Shown piece by piece: positions 1 through 7,224 of a stretch of DNA of 64,000 nucleotides (its first letter is position 1; each line of letters begins with the position of its first letter). Position numbers and translations under genes: made by a program. A model generated the notes under the pieces. The model searched no databases, was not told where the DNA came from, and worked only from the letters and a program-made list of their open reading frames with translations. Origin of the DNA: DASSKP01 sp035695045 (lineage in GTDB: Bacteria > Actinomycetota > Actinomycetes > JAFAQI01); assembly GCA_035695045.1 (NCBI GenBank), contig DASSEX010000080.1, forward strand, positions 19,118-83,117, given 5' to 3'.

Positions 1-1
1 T

Positions 2-220
2 GTCGATGGATCGCACGCGGTCCTCACGGCCGGCCATCTCGACGAAGCCGTCCTCGCGGTTGCCCACCCGCGGACCCTCGCGCAGCTGCCTTCCGCGGTC
101 GGTACGCGCGTGCCCGTCCTGCCGGCGGATCACCTCCGGCCGGCCATCTCTGCGACGGTCGGCATTGCCGTCCCCGCCGTCGTCACGCCTCCCGCCGCGA
201 TCCGCGGGCCGCCGGCCTGA
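2..220 (+). CDS. C-terminal fragment of an unidentified protein
   Basis: The frame is open from the window edge for 72 codons to a TGA and has the G/C-ending codon bias of the neighbouring genes, so it is probably the 3' end of a real gene. The visible residues are rich in Ala, Val and Pro (VAHPRTLAQLPSAVG; TVGIAVPAVVTPP near the end) and show no motif I can assign. The small membrane-protein gene follows 42 bases later on the same strand. The function is unknown because the N-terminal part lies outside the window. Confidence 0.5.
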   Translation, partial: VDGSHAVLTAGHLDEAVLAVAHPRTLAQLPSAVGTRVPVLPADHLRPAISATVGIAVPAVVTPPAAIRGPPA

Positions 221-262
221 CGCCATCGCCCTGTCCGTCCCTTTCACCCGAGGAGACGACCG

Positions 263-388
263 ATGGACGAAGGCCTCGATCTCAAGGTCTGGCTGACGCT
301 CATCGGGGTCTTCGTGGTGTTCTTCGCCCTACCGTTCCTCGTCCTCGAACGAGACCGGCGCAGGCGCCACCACGACGACGCCCGCTGA
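263..388 (+). CDS. Small single-pass membrane protein
   Basis: A 41-residue reading frame starts at an ATG preceded by GAGGAGAC, a good ribosome binding site. A short acidic N-terminus (MDEGLDLK) is followed by one hydrophobic segment at about residues 9-27 and a strongly basic tail ending RRRRHHDDAR. This is the layout of a tiny inner-membrane protein with its C-terminus in the cytoplasm. It lies 42 bases after the partial upstream gene and may be co-transcribed with it. A strong hairpin follows the stop codon. No function can be assigned. Confidence 0.6.
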   Translation: MDEGLDLKVWLTLIGVFVVFFALPFLVLERDRRRRHHDDAR

Positions 389-390
389 GC

Positions 391-434
391 AACCGGTGTG
401 GGGAGTGCCCTGGGGTGCTCCCCACACCCCGGTT
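391..434. terminator. Hairpin between convergent genes
   Basis: Two arms, 391-405 and 418-434, pair almost completely (AACCGG then TGTGGGGAG against CTCCCCACA then CCCCGGTT, with a 2-base bulge) around a 12-base loop. It sits exactly between the stop codons of the plus-strand small membrane gene and the minus-strand acyl-CoA dehydrogenase, so it can stop transcription from both sides. There is no clear T-run. Confidence 0.65.
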
Positions 435-1591
435 CAGCTGCGGGGCAGGCCGAGCATCCGGGTCGCGAGGATGTTGCGCTGGATCTCGTCGGACCCGCCG
501 TAGATCGTGTCCGCGCGGGTGAAGAGGAACAGCCGCTGCAGCTCGTCGAAGCCGTCCTCGCCGGTGACGGTGGCAGCGGCACCCTGCACAGTCATCGCCA
601 GCTCGCCGAGCCGCCGGTGCCAGCGCGACCACAGCAGCTTGGCGATCGACGACTCGACGCCCGGCTCGTCGTGGGACAGCATCCGCAGCGCCGTGTAGCG
701 CAGCACCCGCAGGTCGATCCACGCCTGCGTCAGCTGGTCCGCGATGACCGGGTCCTCGGCGAGGCCGGTGTGTCGGGCGACCTCGATCACGTGGTCGAGC
801 TCACGGGCGAAGCCGATCTGCTGCCCGAGGGTCGCCACGCCGCGTTCGAACCCGAGCGTCGCCATCGCGACCCGCCAGCCGTCGCCGGGCGCTCCGACCA
901 CGTTGTCGACAGCCGTCCGCGCACCGTCGAAGAACACCTCGTTGAACTCCGACGTGCCGGTGATCTGCACGATCGGCCGGATGTCGATGCCCGGCTGCTT
1001 CATCGGCACCAGGAGGTAGGACAGACCTGCGTGCTTCGTCGCCTCCGGGTCGGTGCGGGCGAGGACGAAGCACCAGTCGGCGACGTGAGCCAATGACGTC
1101 CAGACCTTCTGTCCGGTGACGACCCACTCCTCACCGTCGCGCACCGCCGTCGTCCGTACGCCGGCCAGGTCCGACCCCGCGCCCGGCTCGGAGTAGCCCT
1201 GACACCACAGCTCCTCGCCGGAGAGGATGCCCGGCAGGAACCGCCGGCGTTGCTCGTCGCTGCCGCAGGCGAGCAGGGTCGGCGCGAGCAGCTGCTCACC
1301 GATGTGGTTGACGCGGTGCGGCGCGCGCGCCTTCGCGTACTCCTCGTGGAAGACGACCTGCTGCATCAGGCTCGCGCCGCGACCGCCGTGCTCGCGTGGC
1401 CAACCCAGCCCGATCCATCGGTGGGCGCCGAGCAGTCGCTCCCACTCCCGCCGGGTCTCGAACCCCTCGTGCTCGCGTCCCGGTCCGCCCGCGTCGCCCA
1501 GCGCGGCGAAGTCACCGACGAGATGCTCGTCGAGCCAGTCGCGCACCTCCGCACGGAACGCCTCGTCCTCGGCCGAGAAGCGCAGATCCAC
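434..1591 (-). CDS. Acyl-CoA dehydrogenase, FadE30-like
   Basis: This is a 385-residue FAD-dependent acyl-CoA dehydrogenase introducing an alpha-beta double bond into an acyl-CoA. The N-terminal helical domain includes GPGREHEGFE; the mid-domain flavin motif is WCQGYSEPGAGSDLA; the C-terminus has the FAD-binding stretch YGGSDEIQRNI. Motif by motif it resembles mycobacterial FadE30, which acts on HIP-CoA in steroid C/D-ring breakdown, including VNHIGEQLLAPTL and VVGAPGDGWRVAM. The GTG at 1591 was chosen because TACGGT (1598-1603) lies exactly 6 bases upstream, with a palindromic operator behind it, implying a leaderless transcript. A longer frame exists but would run through the operator. Substrate assignment rests on resemblance. 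Confidence 0.88.
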   Translation of the reverse strand: MDLRFSAEDEAFRAEVRDWLDEHLVGDFAALGDAGGPGREHEGFETRREWERLLGAHRWIGLGWPREHGGRGASLMQQVVFHEEYAKARAPHRVNHIGEQLLAPTLLACGSDEQRRRFLPGILSGEELWCQGYSEPGAGSDLAGVRTTAVRDGEEWVVTGQKVWTSLAHVADWCFVLARTDPEATKHAGLSYLLVPMKQPGIDIRPIVQITGTSEFNEVFFDGARTAVDNVVGAPGDGWRVAMATLGFERGVATLGQQIGFARELDHVIEVARHTGLAEDPVIADQLTQAWIDLRVLRYTALRMLSHDEPGVESSIAKLLWSRWHRRLGELAMTVQGAAATVTGEDGFDELQRLFLFTRADTIYGGSDEIQRNILATRMLGLPRS

Positions 1592-1605
1592 CCGGCTACC
1601 GTAAC

Positions 1606-1620
1606 CTGACGCCGTGTCAG
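1606..1620. promoter_or_regulatory. Palindromic operator, site 1 of the TCTGACG family
   Basis: CTGACGC-C-GTGTCAG is palindromic with one mismatch. It lies between the divergent FadE30-like gene and the alpha/beta hydrolase gene. Each side has a -10-like box close to the start codon: TACGGT at 1598-1603 reading left and AACGGT at 1622-1627 reading right. A repressor here would block both promoters. Confidence 0.7.
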
Positions 1621-1634
1621 AAACGGTGTCGGCC

Positions 1635-2453
1635 GTGGCGGCCAACGGCCTGGAGTTCCGCTACCTGTCGGCCGGCGACGGCCCGCTTGCGCTGCTGCTG
1701 CACGGTTTCCCCGACTCGGCGCAGACCTGGCGCCACTTGTTGCCTGCGCTCGCGGAGGCAGGCTTCCGCGCGGTCGCGCCGTGGACCCGCGGCTATGCGC
1801 CGACAGCGGTGCCCGCAGACGGCGACTACCGCGTCTCGACGCTCGCCGCGGACGCCAATGCGCTGCACGACGCGCTCGGCGGCGGCCCGGACGCCGTACT
1901 GGTCGGGCACGACTGGGGGGCGATCACGGCGTACGGCGCCGCGGCGCTCGAACCCGATCGGTGGCGCCGCGTGGTCACGATGGCCGTGCCGCCGCCGGCG
2001 GTCGCGTCGGCGGCCTTCTTCGACTATGCACAGCTGAAGAAGAGCTTCTACGTCTACCTCTTCCAGACCGATCTCGCCGAGCTGGTTGCCGGCGGCGACG
2101 ACCTCGCCTTCATCGACAACTTGTGGCGCGACTGGTCCCCGTCGTACGACGGCGGCGTCGACCTCGCGCACGTGAAGGACGCCTTGCGCGAGCCCGACAA
2201 CCTGCGCGCTGCGATCGGCTACTACCGCGCGATGTTCGGCGGCGGCGTGCTCGGCGACTCACCACCGCACCCGACCCTCTATCTGCACGGCGAGGACGAC
2301 GGCGCGTTTCTCGCCGACCGCGTACCGGACTCGAAGGCTCACCTGTCCGCCGAGTCCGAGGTCCGCGTCGTGCCCGGAGTCGGACACTTCCTTCACCTCG
2401 AGCGTCCGGACGAGATCAACCGTCAGGTCGTCGACTGGCTCACGACGGGTTGA
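1635..2453 (+). CDS. Alpha/beta hydrolase, epoxide-hydrolase-like
   Basis: A cytoplasmic alpha/beta hydrolase of 272 residues from this start. The oxyanion motif HGFP is at about residues 23-26, the nucleophile Asp lies in GHDWGA (about residue 93), and the catalytic His in GVGHFLHLERP (about residue 251). GHDWG with an Asp nucleophile is typical of epoxide hydrolases and haloalkane dehalogenases rather than esterases. Starts at GTG 1614 or 1626 are possible, but 1614 lies inside the operator. GTG 1635 keeps the spacing seen at the other sites (AACGGT, 7 bases, start). Its link to the divergent steroid-type dehydrogenase suggests a ring-fragment hydrolase, which is inference. Confidence 0.85.
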   Translation: MAANGLEFRYLSAGDGPLALLLHGFPDSAQTWRHLLPALAEAGFRAVAPWTRGYAPTAVPADGDYRVSTLAADANALHDALGGGPDAVLVGHDWGAITAYGAAALEPDRWRRVVTMAVPPPAVASAAFFDYAQLKKSFYVYLFQTDLAELVAGGDDLAFIDNLWRDWSPSYDGGVDLAHVKDALREPDNLRAAIGYYRAMFGGGVLGDSPPHPTLYLHGEDDGAFLADRVPDSKAHLSAESEVRVVPGVGHFLHLERPDEINRQVVDWLTTG

Positions 2454-3222
2454 CCAGCGTGACGATGGCGGTCTGCGTCTCGTCGTCGACCTCGATCTCG
2501 ACCGTCCCGCCGGTCGTCGCGTAGACCTCGCTCAACGTCGGCGCCTGCTCCCGGTTGCATTCGGCGAGCAACGTGCCGCCGGGTGCGAGCCACAGCGGCA
2601 CCGCCGCCGCCACCCGGCGATGCACGTCGAGCCCGTCGGCTCCGCCATCCAGCGCCACCATCGGCTCGTGCAGCCGGGCCTCCGGCGGGAGCAGGGGGAT
2701 CCGGTCGGTCGGCACGTAAGGAGCGTTGACGGTGAGAACGTCGACGGCGCCGAGCAGCCCGACGGACAGCGGCCGGAAGAGATCACCCTCGTAGACCTGG
2801 CCGCCGACCGTCGCGAGGTTGCGCCGCGCGCAGCGCACCGCAGCAGCGTCGATGTCGACCGCATGCAGGTGCACGCCGGGAACCAACGTCGCGACAGCGA
2901 GCCCGACGGCTCCGGACCCGCAGCACATGTCGACGACCACCGAGCCGGACGATGCGCGCGCAGCAGCGGCCTTCGCGAGCCGCTCCGTGCGGCGCCGCGG
3001 CACGAAGACCCCCGGCTCCACCGCTACCCGCAGCCCGCAGAACTCGGCCCAGCCGACGATCTGCTCCACCGGTACGCCGTCCGCCCGACGCGCGACCATC
3101 GCGTCGAGCTCGCCGTCCGACTGCGCGACGGAAGCCAACAGGGCCACCTCGTCCTCGGCGAAGACACAGCCCGCCGCGCGCAGCCGCTCGACGGCGGCCG
3201 CGAGCGCCGTCGCCTCGTGCAC
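2440..3222 (-). CDS. PrmC-related protein N5-glutamine methyltransferase
   Basis: A 260-residue SAM-dependent methyltransferase of the HemK/PrmC type. It has a short N-terminal helical region, the SAM-binding motif VVDMCCGSGAVGLAVA (about residues 95-110), an acidic ribose contact in AVDIDAAAV, and NAPY in place of the usual NPPY substrate-glutamine motif. The NAPYVPT form marks the actinobacterial PrmC-related subfamily rather than release-factor methyltransferase PrmC itself, so the target protein is not known. Translation starts at GTG, 9 bases after the isochorismatase-like stop, so it ends the same minus-strand operon. It overlaps the convergent hydrolase by 14 bases. Confidence 0.85.
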   Translation of the reverse strand: MHEATALAAAVERLRAAGCVFAEDEVALLASVAQSDGELDAMVARRADGVPVEQIVGWAEFCGLRVAVEPGVFVPRRRTERLAKAAAARASSGSVVVDMCCGSGAVGLAVATLVPGVHLHAVDIDAAAVRCARRNLATVGGQVYEGDLFRPLSVGLLGAVDVLTVNAPYVPTDRIPLLPPEARLHEPMVALDGGADGLDVHRRVAAAVPLWLAPGGTLLAECNREQAPTLSEVYATTGGTVEIEVDDETQTAIVTLVNPS

Positions 3223-3231
3223 AACTCGACG

Positions 3232-3843
3232 CTAGCGCGCCCCGAGCGCCCCGATCACGTCTTCGGTCGAGCACACCGTCGCGAGCAGGGACAAGGTGTT
3301 GTCGATGACGGCATCGGCATACGAAGCGGGCACGCCGCATACGGCATCGCGAGCAAGCACGACCTGGTAGCCACGGTTGACCGCGTCCATCACGAGGTTG
3401 GTGACCGCGACATTCACGGACACTCCGACCACCACGAGCGTCGTGACTCCGAGGTTGCGCAGCACCGGGTCGAGGTCGGTGCCGGCCATCGGGCTCAGCC
3501 CGTGAATGCGCGACAGCACGAGGTCCGACGGCTGCACGTCGAACTCCGGCACGACCGCCGCGGCCGGTGACCCGAGGTCCAGCCGGACGGGCGACTTCAG
3601 CATCGCGCCGAAGAGCCTCGCGTTGCGGTTCGACCCGCGGTCGTCCGCACGTCGCCCGGCGACGCAGTGGATCACGGGGACGCCCGCCGCGCGGGCAGCC
3701 GCGCAGAGCTTCGCCCCGTTGGGGATCACTGTCGCGGCGGCAGCGGCCGCGAGCTCGGGCAGCACGCCGGCCGGCCCGATCACGCCGTTCTGGCACTCGC
3801 TGGTGACGACCGCAGCGGTCGCCAGGTCGAGCGGGCGGGTCAC
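3232..3843 (-). CDS. Isochorismatase-like protein lacking the catalytic triad
   Basis: The 203-residue chain has the isochorismatase/cysteine hydrolase fold pattern: an N-terminal strand ending SECQNGVIG, a central GTDLD, and GVSVNVAVTNLVMDA near residue 140. Family enzymes use Asp, Lys and Cys. Here the Asp position is Glu16, the Cys position is Ala146, and no Lys stands at the middle position, so ordinary nucleophilic hydrolysis is unlikely. The GTG start overlaps the TGA of the alcohol dehydrogenase (sequence GTGA), implying translational coupling. It may bind a small metabolite or stabilise a partner; the activity is unknown. Confidence 0.8.
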   Translation of the reverse strand: MTRPLDLATAAVVTSECQNGVIGPAGVLPELAAAAAATVIPNGAKLCAAARAAGVPVIHCVAGRRADDRGSNRNARLFGAMLKSPVRLDLGSPAAAVVPEFDVQPSDLVLSRIHGLSPMAGTDLDPVLRNLGVTTLVVVGVSVNVAVTNLVMDAVNRGYQVVLARDAVCGVPASYADAVIDNTLSLLATVCSTEDVIGALGAR

Positions 3844-4895
3844 GTCAGCGTGAGCACACCGCGCGCCGCGAGCTCGCCGGCCTCGAGGTCGTGCACGGCG
3901 GACTTCATGTCGGCCAGCGGGTAGGTCGCCGACACCAGCTCGTCGAGCTTGAGCCGCCCGCGCCGGTAGAGGTCGACGTAGGCGCGGACGTCACGCTGCG
4001 GCTGCGACGAGCCGTAGCGGCAGCCGAGGATCCCCTTGTCGAGGTACATCGACGCGACGTTGTAGGACGCCTCCGCCGTCGCTTCAGGCACGCCGAGCAT
4101 GACGCACGTGCCGCCCCAGTCGAGCAGGTCGATCGCGGCGCGGATCAGCTTCACGTGTCCGACGCACTCGAAGGCGAAGTCGACGCCCGCCTTGCGCACG
4201 CCACGCACCGCCTCCGTCGACTCGACGAAGTGGGTCGCGCCGAACTCCAGCGCGATCTGCTGCTTCTTCGGGTTGGTGTCGACGGCGATGATCGTGCTCG
4301 CTCCCGCCAGGACTGCACCCTGGATGACGTTGAGACCGATGCCGCCGACGCCGATGACGGCGACGGATGCGCCCTCCGGCACGCGGGCGCGATGCAGCAC
4401 CGCGCCCACACCGGTGAGGACGCCGCAGCCGACCAGTGCAGCGGAGGAGAGCGGCACGTCCTGCGGGATCGGCACCGCCTGGTTGGCCTTCACGACCGTG
4501 CGCTCCGAGAAGACCGACGCGTTGGCGAAGGAGTAGGTCGGCTGGTCGCGCCACGTGAACGGGGTCGTCCGGCCGCCGAACGTGGAGCGGCACATCGTCG
4601 GCCGTCCGGCGTCACAGTATTGGCAGGCCCCGCAGTTGCCGAGAGTCGACAGCACGACGTGGTCGCCGACCTTGACGCTCGTCACGAGGTCGCCCACCGC
4701 CTCCACGACGCCCGCGCCCTCATGGCCGAGGACGACGGGTGTCGGGAACGGGATCGTGCCGGTGATGACCGAGACGTCGCTGTGGCAGACGCCGGCCGCC
4801 TCGATTCGTACGGCGACGTCGCCCGGACCGGGGTCGCGGACAGAGAGGTCGTCGACGACCTGGTAGTCGTTGCCGTCGTAGACGACGCCGCGCAT
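3840..4895 (-). CDS. Zinc-dependent alcohol dehydrogenase (MDR family)
   Basis: A 351-residue medium-chain dehydrogenase oxidising an alcohol with NAD(P). Catalytic zinc ligands are Cys37 (GVCHSD), His58-Glu59 (GHEG) and Cys157 (GCGV). The structural zinc site is Cys88, Cys91, Cys94 and Cys102, and the Rossmann motif GVGGIGLNV is near residue 182. The start is an ATG at 4895; a much longer open frame upstream only shadows the aldehyde dehydrogenase gene. It lies 25 bases after that gene, so alcohol-to-aldehyde-to-acid oxidation may be encoded in one operon under the operator at 6391. The substrate is unknown; a sterol-derived alcohol is possible. Confidence 0.9.
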   Translation of the reverse strand: MRGVVYDGNDYQVVDDLSVRDPGPGDVAVRIEAAGVCHSDVSVITGTIPFPTPVVLGHEGAGVVEAVGDLVTSVKVGDHVVLSTLGNCGACQYCDAGRPTMCRSTFGGRTTPFTWRDQPTYSFANASVFSERTVVKANQAVPIPQDVPLSSAALVGCGVLTGVGAVLHRARVPEGASVAVIGVGGIGLNVIQGAVLAGASTIIAVDTNPKKQQIALEFGATHFVESTEAVRGVRKAGVDFAFECVGHVKLIRAAIDLLDWGGTCVMLGVPEATAEASYNVASMYLDKGILGCRYGSSQPQRDVRAYVDLYRRGRLKLDELVSATYPLADMKSAVHDLEAGELAARGVLTLT

Positions 4896-4920
4896 GGCTG
4901 TTGCCCTTCGGTCGATGCGG

Positions 4921-6378
4921 TCAGCTGGGCCAGACGATGCTCTGCAGCTCGCTGTAAGCGTGCAGGCCGAAGACTCCGCCGTCGCGGCCGACCCCGGACT
5001 GCTTGAAGCCACCGAACGGCGCCTCGTGGTTGCGCTGCACAGTGTTGATGCCGACGTTGCCGCTGCGCAGCTGGCGCGCGACCCGATAGCCCCGAGTGGC
5101 GTCCGCCGTCCAGACGTAGTCGTAGAGGCCGAACGACGTGCCGTTGGCGAGCGCGACGGCTTCGTCCTCGTCGTCGAATGTCTCGACGACGACGACGGGG
5201 CCGAAGAACTCCTCCTGCGCGACACGCATGTCGTTCTTGACGCCGGTGAGCAGCGTCGGGGCGACGTAGTAGCCGGTGTCGATGCCAGGTCGCTCGCCTC
5301 CGACGACGAACTCCGCGCCGTCGGCCCGTCCGGCCTCCAGCAGCGCCTCCACGCGGTCACGCTGCACCGACGAGATGACCGGCCCGACGACCGTGTCGTC
5401 AGCCAGCGGGTCACCGACCTTGAGGACCTTCGCGTAACCCGCAAGGGCTTCGACCAGCTGGTCGTGGACAGCCCGATGCGCGATGACCCGCGTCGGCGCC
5501 GTACAGATCTGACCGGAGTGGAACGACCAGGTGCTGCCGATGCCGGCCACCGCGCCCTTGACGTCACCGTCGTCGAAGACGACCGCAGCGCCCTTGCCGC
5601 CGAGCTCGAGCAGCAGCCGCTTCATGCCGCGACCGGCGGTCTCCGCGATCTTCTGACCAACCGGGGTGCTGCCGGTGAACGACACCATGTCGATGTCGGC
5701 CTCGACGAGCGCCTGCCCGGCCGCGGCGCCCGACCCGGTGATGACGTTGAAGACGCCGGGCGGGAAGCCGGCCTCCTCGACGGCCTCCGCGAAGCGGAGG
5801 ATCGCGAGCGGGTCCTGCGGCGCCGGCTTGACGACGACGGTGTTGCCCATCGCGAGCGCCGGTGCGACCTTGCCCGCCATGTTGGTCAACGGGAAGTTGT
5901 AGGGCGTGATGCAGGCGACGACGCCGACCGGCTGCCGGGCGGCGAGTGCGCCGATCAGGCCGCCCTTGGCGAGAGCCGTGTTGGGCATCACGGACGGCGG
6001 CAGCGGGATGTCGTGGTCCTGCATCGCCAGCTTGGCGTAGGTGCGGAAGCGGATCGCGCACTGCGTGACCTGCAAGGTCTTGGCGACCCGCATCGTCGCG
6101 CCCGTCTCGGCCTGCACGAGCGGCGCGAGATCCGGGATGCGCCGTTCGAACGCATCCGCGAGCTTCGTCAACAGCTCGGCCCGCTCGGCCGCAGGACGTC
6201 GGGACCACGCCGGGAACGCCGCCCGCGCGGCCGCCACGGCGTCGGCCACCTGGTCGACGCCGGCTTCCGGCGCCTCCGCGATCGGCTGCTCGGTGGCGGG
6301 ATTGACGATCGCGTAGGCGCCGCCGGTCGGGGCCACCCATTCACCGCCGATGAACAGGCGGAACGTCTGCTCGGTCAC
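4921..6378 (-). CDS. NAD(P)-dependent aldehyde dehydrogenase
   Basis: A 485-residue aldehyde dehydrogenase of normal length. The catalytic residues are visible: Asn161 (TPYNFP), Glu258 (LLELGGKG) and nucleophile Cys292 (SGQICTAPTRV). The C-terminal oligomerisation motif PFGGFKQSGVGRDGG is intact. It is the first gene of a minus-strand operon running into the alcohol dehydrogenase, the isochorismatase-like protein and the methyltransferase. The GTG start at 6378 is preceded by TACGCT (6385-6390) at 6 bases and then directly by a perfect operator, with no Shine-Dalgarno, so the message is probably leaderless and repressor-controlled. Confidence 0.93.
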   Translation of the reverse strand: MTEQTFRLFIGGEWVAPTGGAYAIVNPATEQPIAEAPEAGVDQVADAVAAARAAFPAWSRRPAAERAELLTKLADAFERRIPDLAPLVQAETGATMRVAKTLQVTQCAIRFRTYAKLAMQDHDIPLPPSVMPNTALAKGGLIGALAARQPVGVVACITPYNFPLTNMAGKVAPALAMGNTVVVKPAPQDPLAILRFAEAVEEAGFPPGVFNVITGSGAAAGQALVEADIDMVSFTGSTPVGQKIAETAGRGMKRLLLELGGKGAAVVFDDGDVKGAVAGIGSTWSFHSGQICTAPTRVIAHRAVHDQLVEALAGYAKVLKVGDPLADDTVVGPVISSVQRDRVEALLEAGRADGAEFVVGGERPGIDTGYYVAPTLLTGVKNDMRVAQEEFFGPVVVVETFDDEDEAVALANGTSFGLYDYVWTADATRGYRVARQLRSGNVGINTVQRNHEAPFGGFKQSGVGRDGGVFGLHAYSELQSIVWPS

Positions 6379-6390
6379 GGCCAGAGCGTA

Positions 6391-6407
6391 TCTGACGCTG
6401 CGTCAGA
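6391..6407. promoter_or_regulatory. Perfect palindromic operator, site 2
   Basis: TCTGACGC-T-GCGTCAGA is a perfect 17-base palindrome. It abuts the TACGCT -10-like box of the aldehyde dehydrogenase operon, so bound protein would cover the -35 region. Confidence 0.85.
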
Positions 6408-6470
6408 TTCCTTCGGGCCCAGGGCAAACCGGGGCATCTGCGGGCCAACTGTCTCGCCCGTCACTCCAAC

Positions 6471-6511
6471 GGACTAGTCAAGGGACCAGTCCACTAGCCC
6501 GATGTGACTAG
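6471..6511. repeat. ACTAG repeats and imperfect inverted repeat
   Basis: ACTAG occurs at 6473, 6493 and 6507, and GGACTAGTC (6471-6479) is inverted with one mismatch at 6484-6492. The cluster lies 33-74 bases ahead of the CAP-domain gene and differs from the TCTGACG operators. It may be a separate regulator site; nothing in the window identifies the protein. Confidence 0.4.
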
Positions 6512-6544
6512 TACCCCCCCGAAGCCCAGTCGGAGGAAGTTCCC

Positions 6545-7099
6545 ATGCCTGGTCTGCTCCTGCGATTCGCCCGCGCGGTCGGCGTCATCACCGCCGCTGC
6601 CGGCCTCTGCAGTTTCGCGACGACGGTCGGTCCGATGTCCGAGACCGCGTCCGCCGGCACCTACGTGACCCTGTCCACGTTCGACGCGCGCCTGCTCGCC
6701 GACATCAACCACGCACGCTCCTCTCGCGGCATCCGCACGCTCACCGTCGTCGCGGGAACGACGGACGTCGCGCACGGCTGGTCCTGCAAGCTCGCGTCGC
6801 TGAACTACCTGATGCACAACCCGAACCTCGGAAGCCAGCTCCAGTCGCACGGCTCCTACTACTGGACGACGTACGGCGAGAACGTCGGCATGGAGTCCTC
6901 CAGCTCCGGCGCCGACGCCTTGTTCCGGGCGTACATGAACAGCGCGCCGCACCGGGCCAACATCCTCGACCCCGGCTACAAGTACATCGGGATCCACACG
7001 AAGCGGACGACCTACTTCCGCTGGAACGTTCTCGACTTCGTCGGGAAGACGTCGTCGTCGTACAGCTACTCCTACGGCGCCACCCGCAAGACCTGCTAG
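6545..7099 (+). CDS. Secreted CAP-domain (SCP/PR1-like) protein
   Basis: A 184-residue exported protein. A signal peptide occupies roughly residues 1-37 (basic start, hydrophobic VGVITAAAGL, then ETASAG). The CAP domain follows: INHARSSRG, LASLNYLMHN, YGENVGME, and AYMNSAPHRANIL, the four conserved CAP blocks with their His and Glu cavity residues. A Ser/Tyr-rich end closes with Cys. A GGAGGA ribosome binding site lies at 6532-6537, 7 bases before the ATG. Bacterial CAP proteins are extracellular and their activities mostly unknown; lipid or sterol binding is documented for some eukaryotic members. The ACTAG repeats upstream suggest dedicated control. Confidence 0.88.
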   Translation: MPGLLLRFARAVGVITAAAGLCSFATTVGPMSETASAGTYVTLSTFDARLLADINHARSSRGIRTLTVVAGTTDVAHGWSCKLASLNYLMHNPNLGSQLQSHGSYYWTTYGENVGMESSSSGADALFRAYMNSAPHRANILDPGYKYIGIHTKRTTYFRWNVLDFVGKTSSSYSYSYGATRKTC

Positions 7100-7112
7100 C
7101 CGACACGGCACT

Positions 7113-7186
7113 GCAGATGGGGATCACCGCCGGGTAAGTCCAGAAAGCCCGGCGAAATGCCGAGATGGCACCTAGCATCCCCCTGC
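7113..7186 (+). other. Candidate three-way-junction RNA leader
   Basis: The segment can fold as an outer stem (GCAG and GGGGAT at 7113-7124 with ATCCCC and CTGC at 7177-7186) enclosing two hairpins: a perfect 7-bp CGCCGGG stem (7128-7134 with 7148-7154, 13-base loop) and TGCC-gagat-GGCA (7158-7170). It lies in the 125-base gap before the large secreted-protein gene, whose Shine-Dalgarno is at 7213. The architecture is riboswitch-like, but I cannot match it to a known class. Confidence 0.4.
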
Positions 7187-7224
7187 GCCAAACACGAGTC
7201 GGGCGCTCGTTCGAGGAGTTGCCC

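Noticed and set aside
4894..6477. Plus-strand open frame of over 500 codons across the aldehyde dehydrogenase gene
   Set aside because: It is the antisense shadow of a gene with all catalytic residues in place; high GC leaves few stops. Similar long shadows at 44863-46752, 2620-3570 and 15637-16053 were left out for the same reason.
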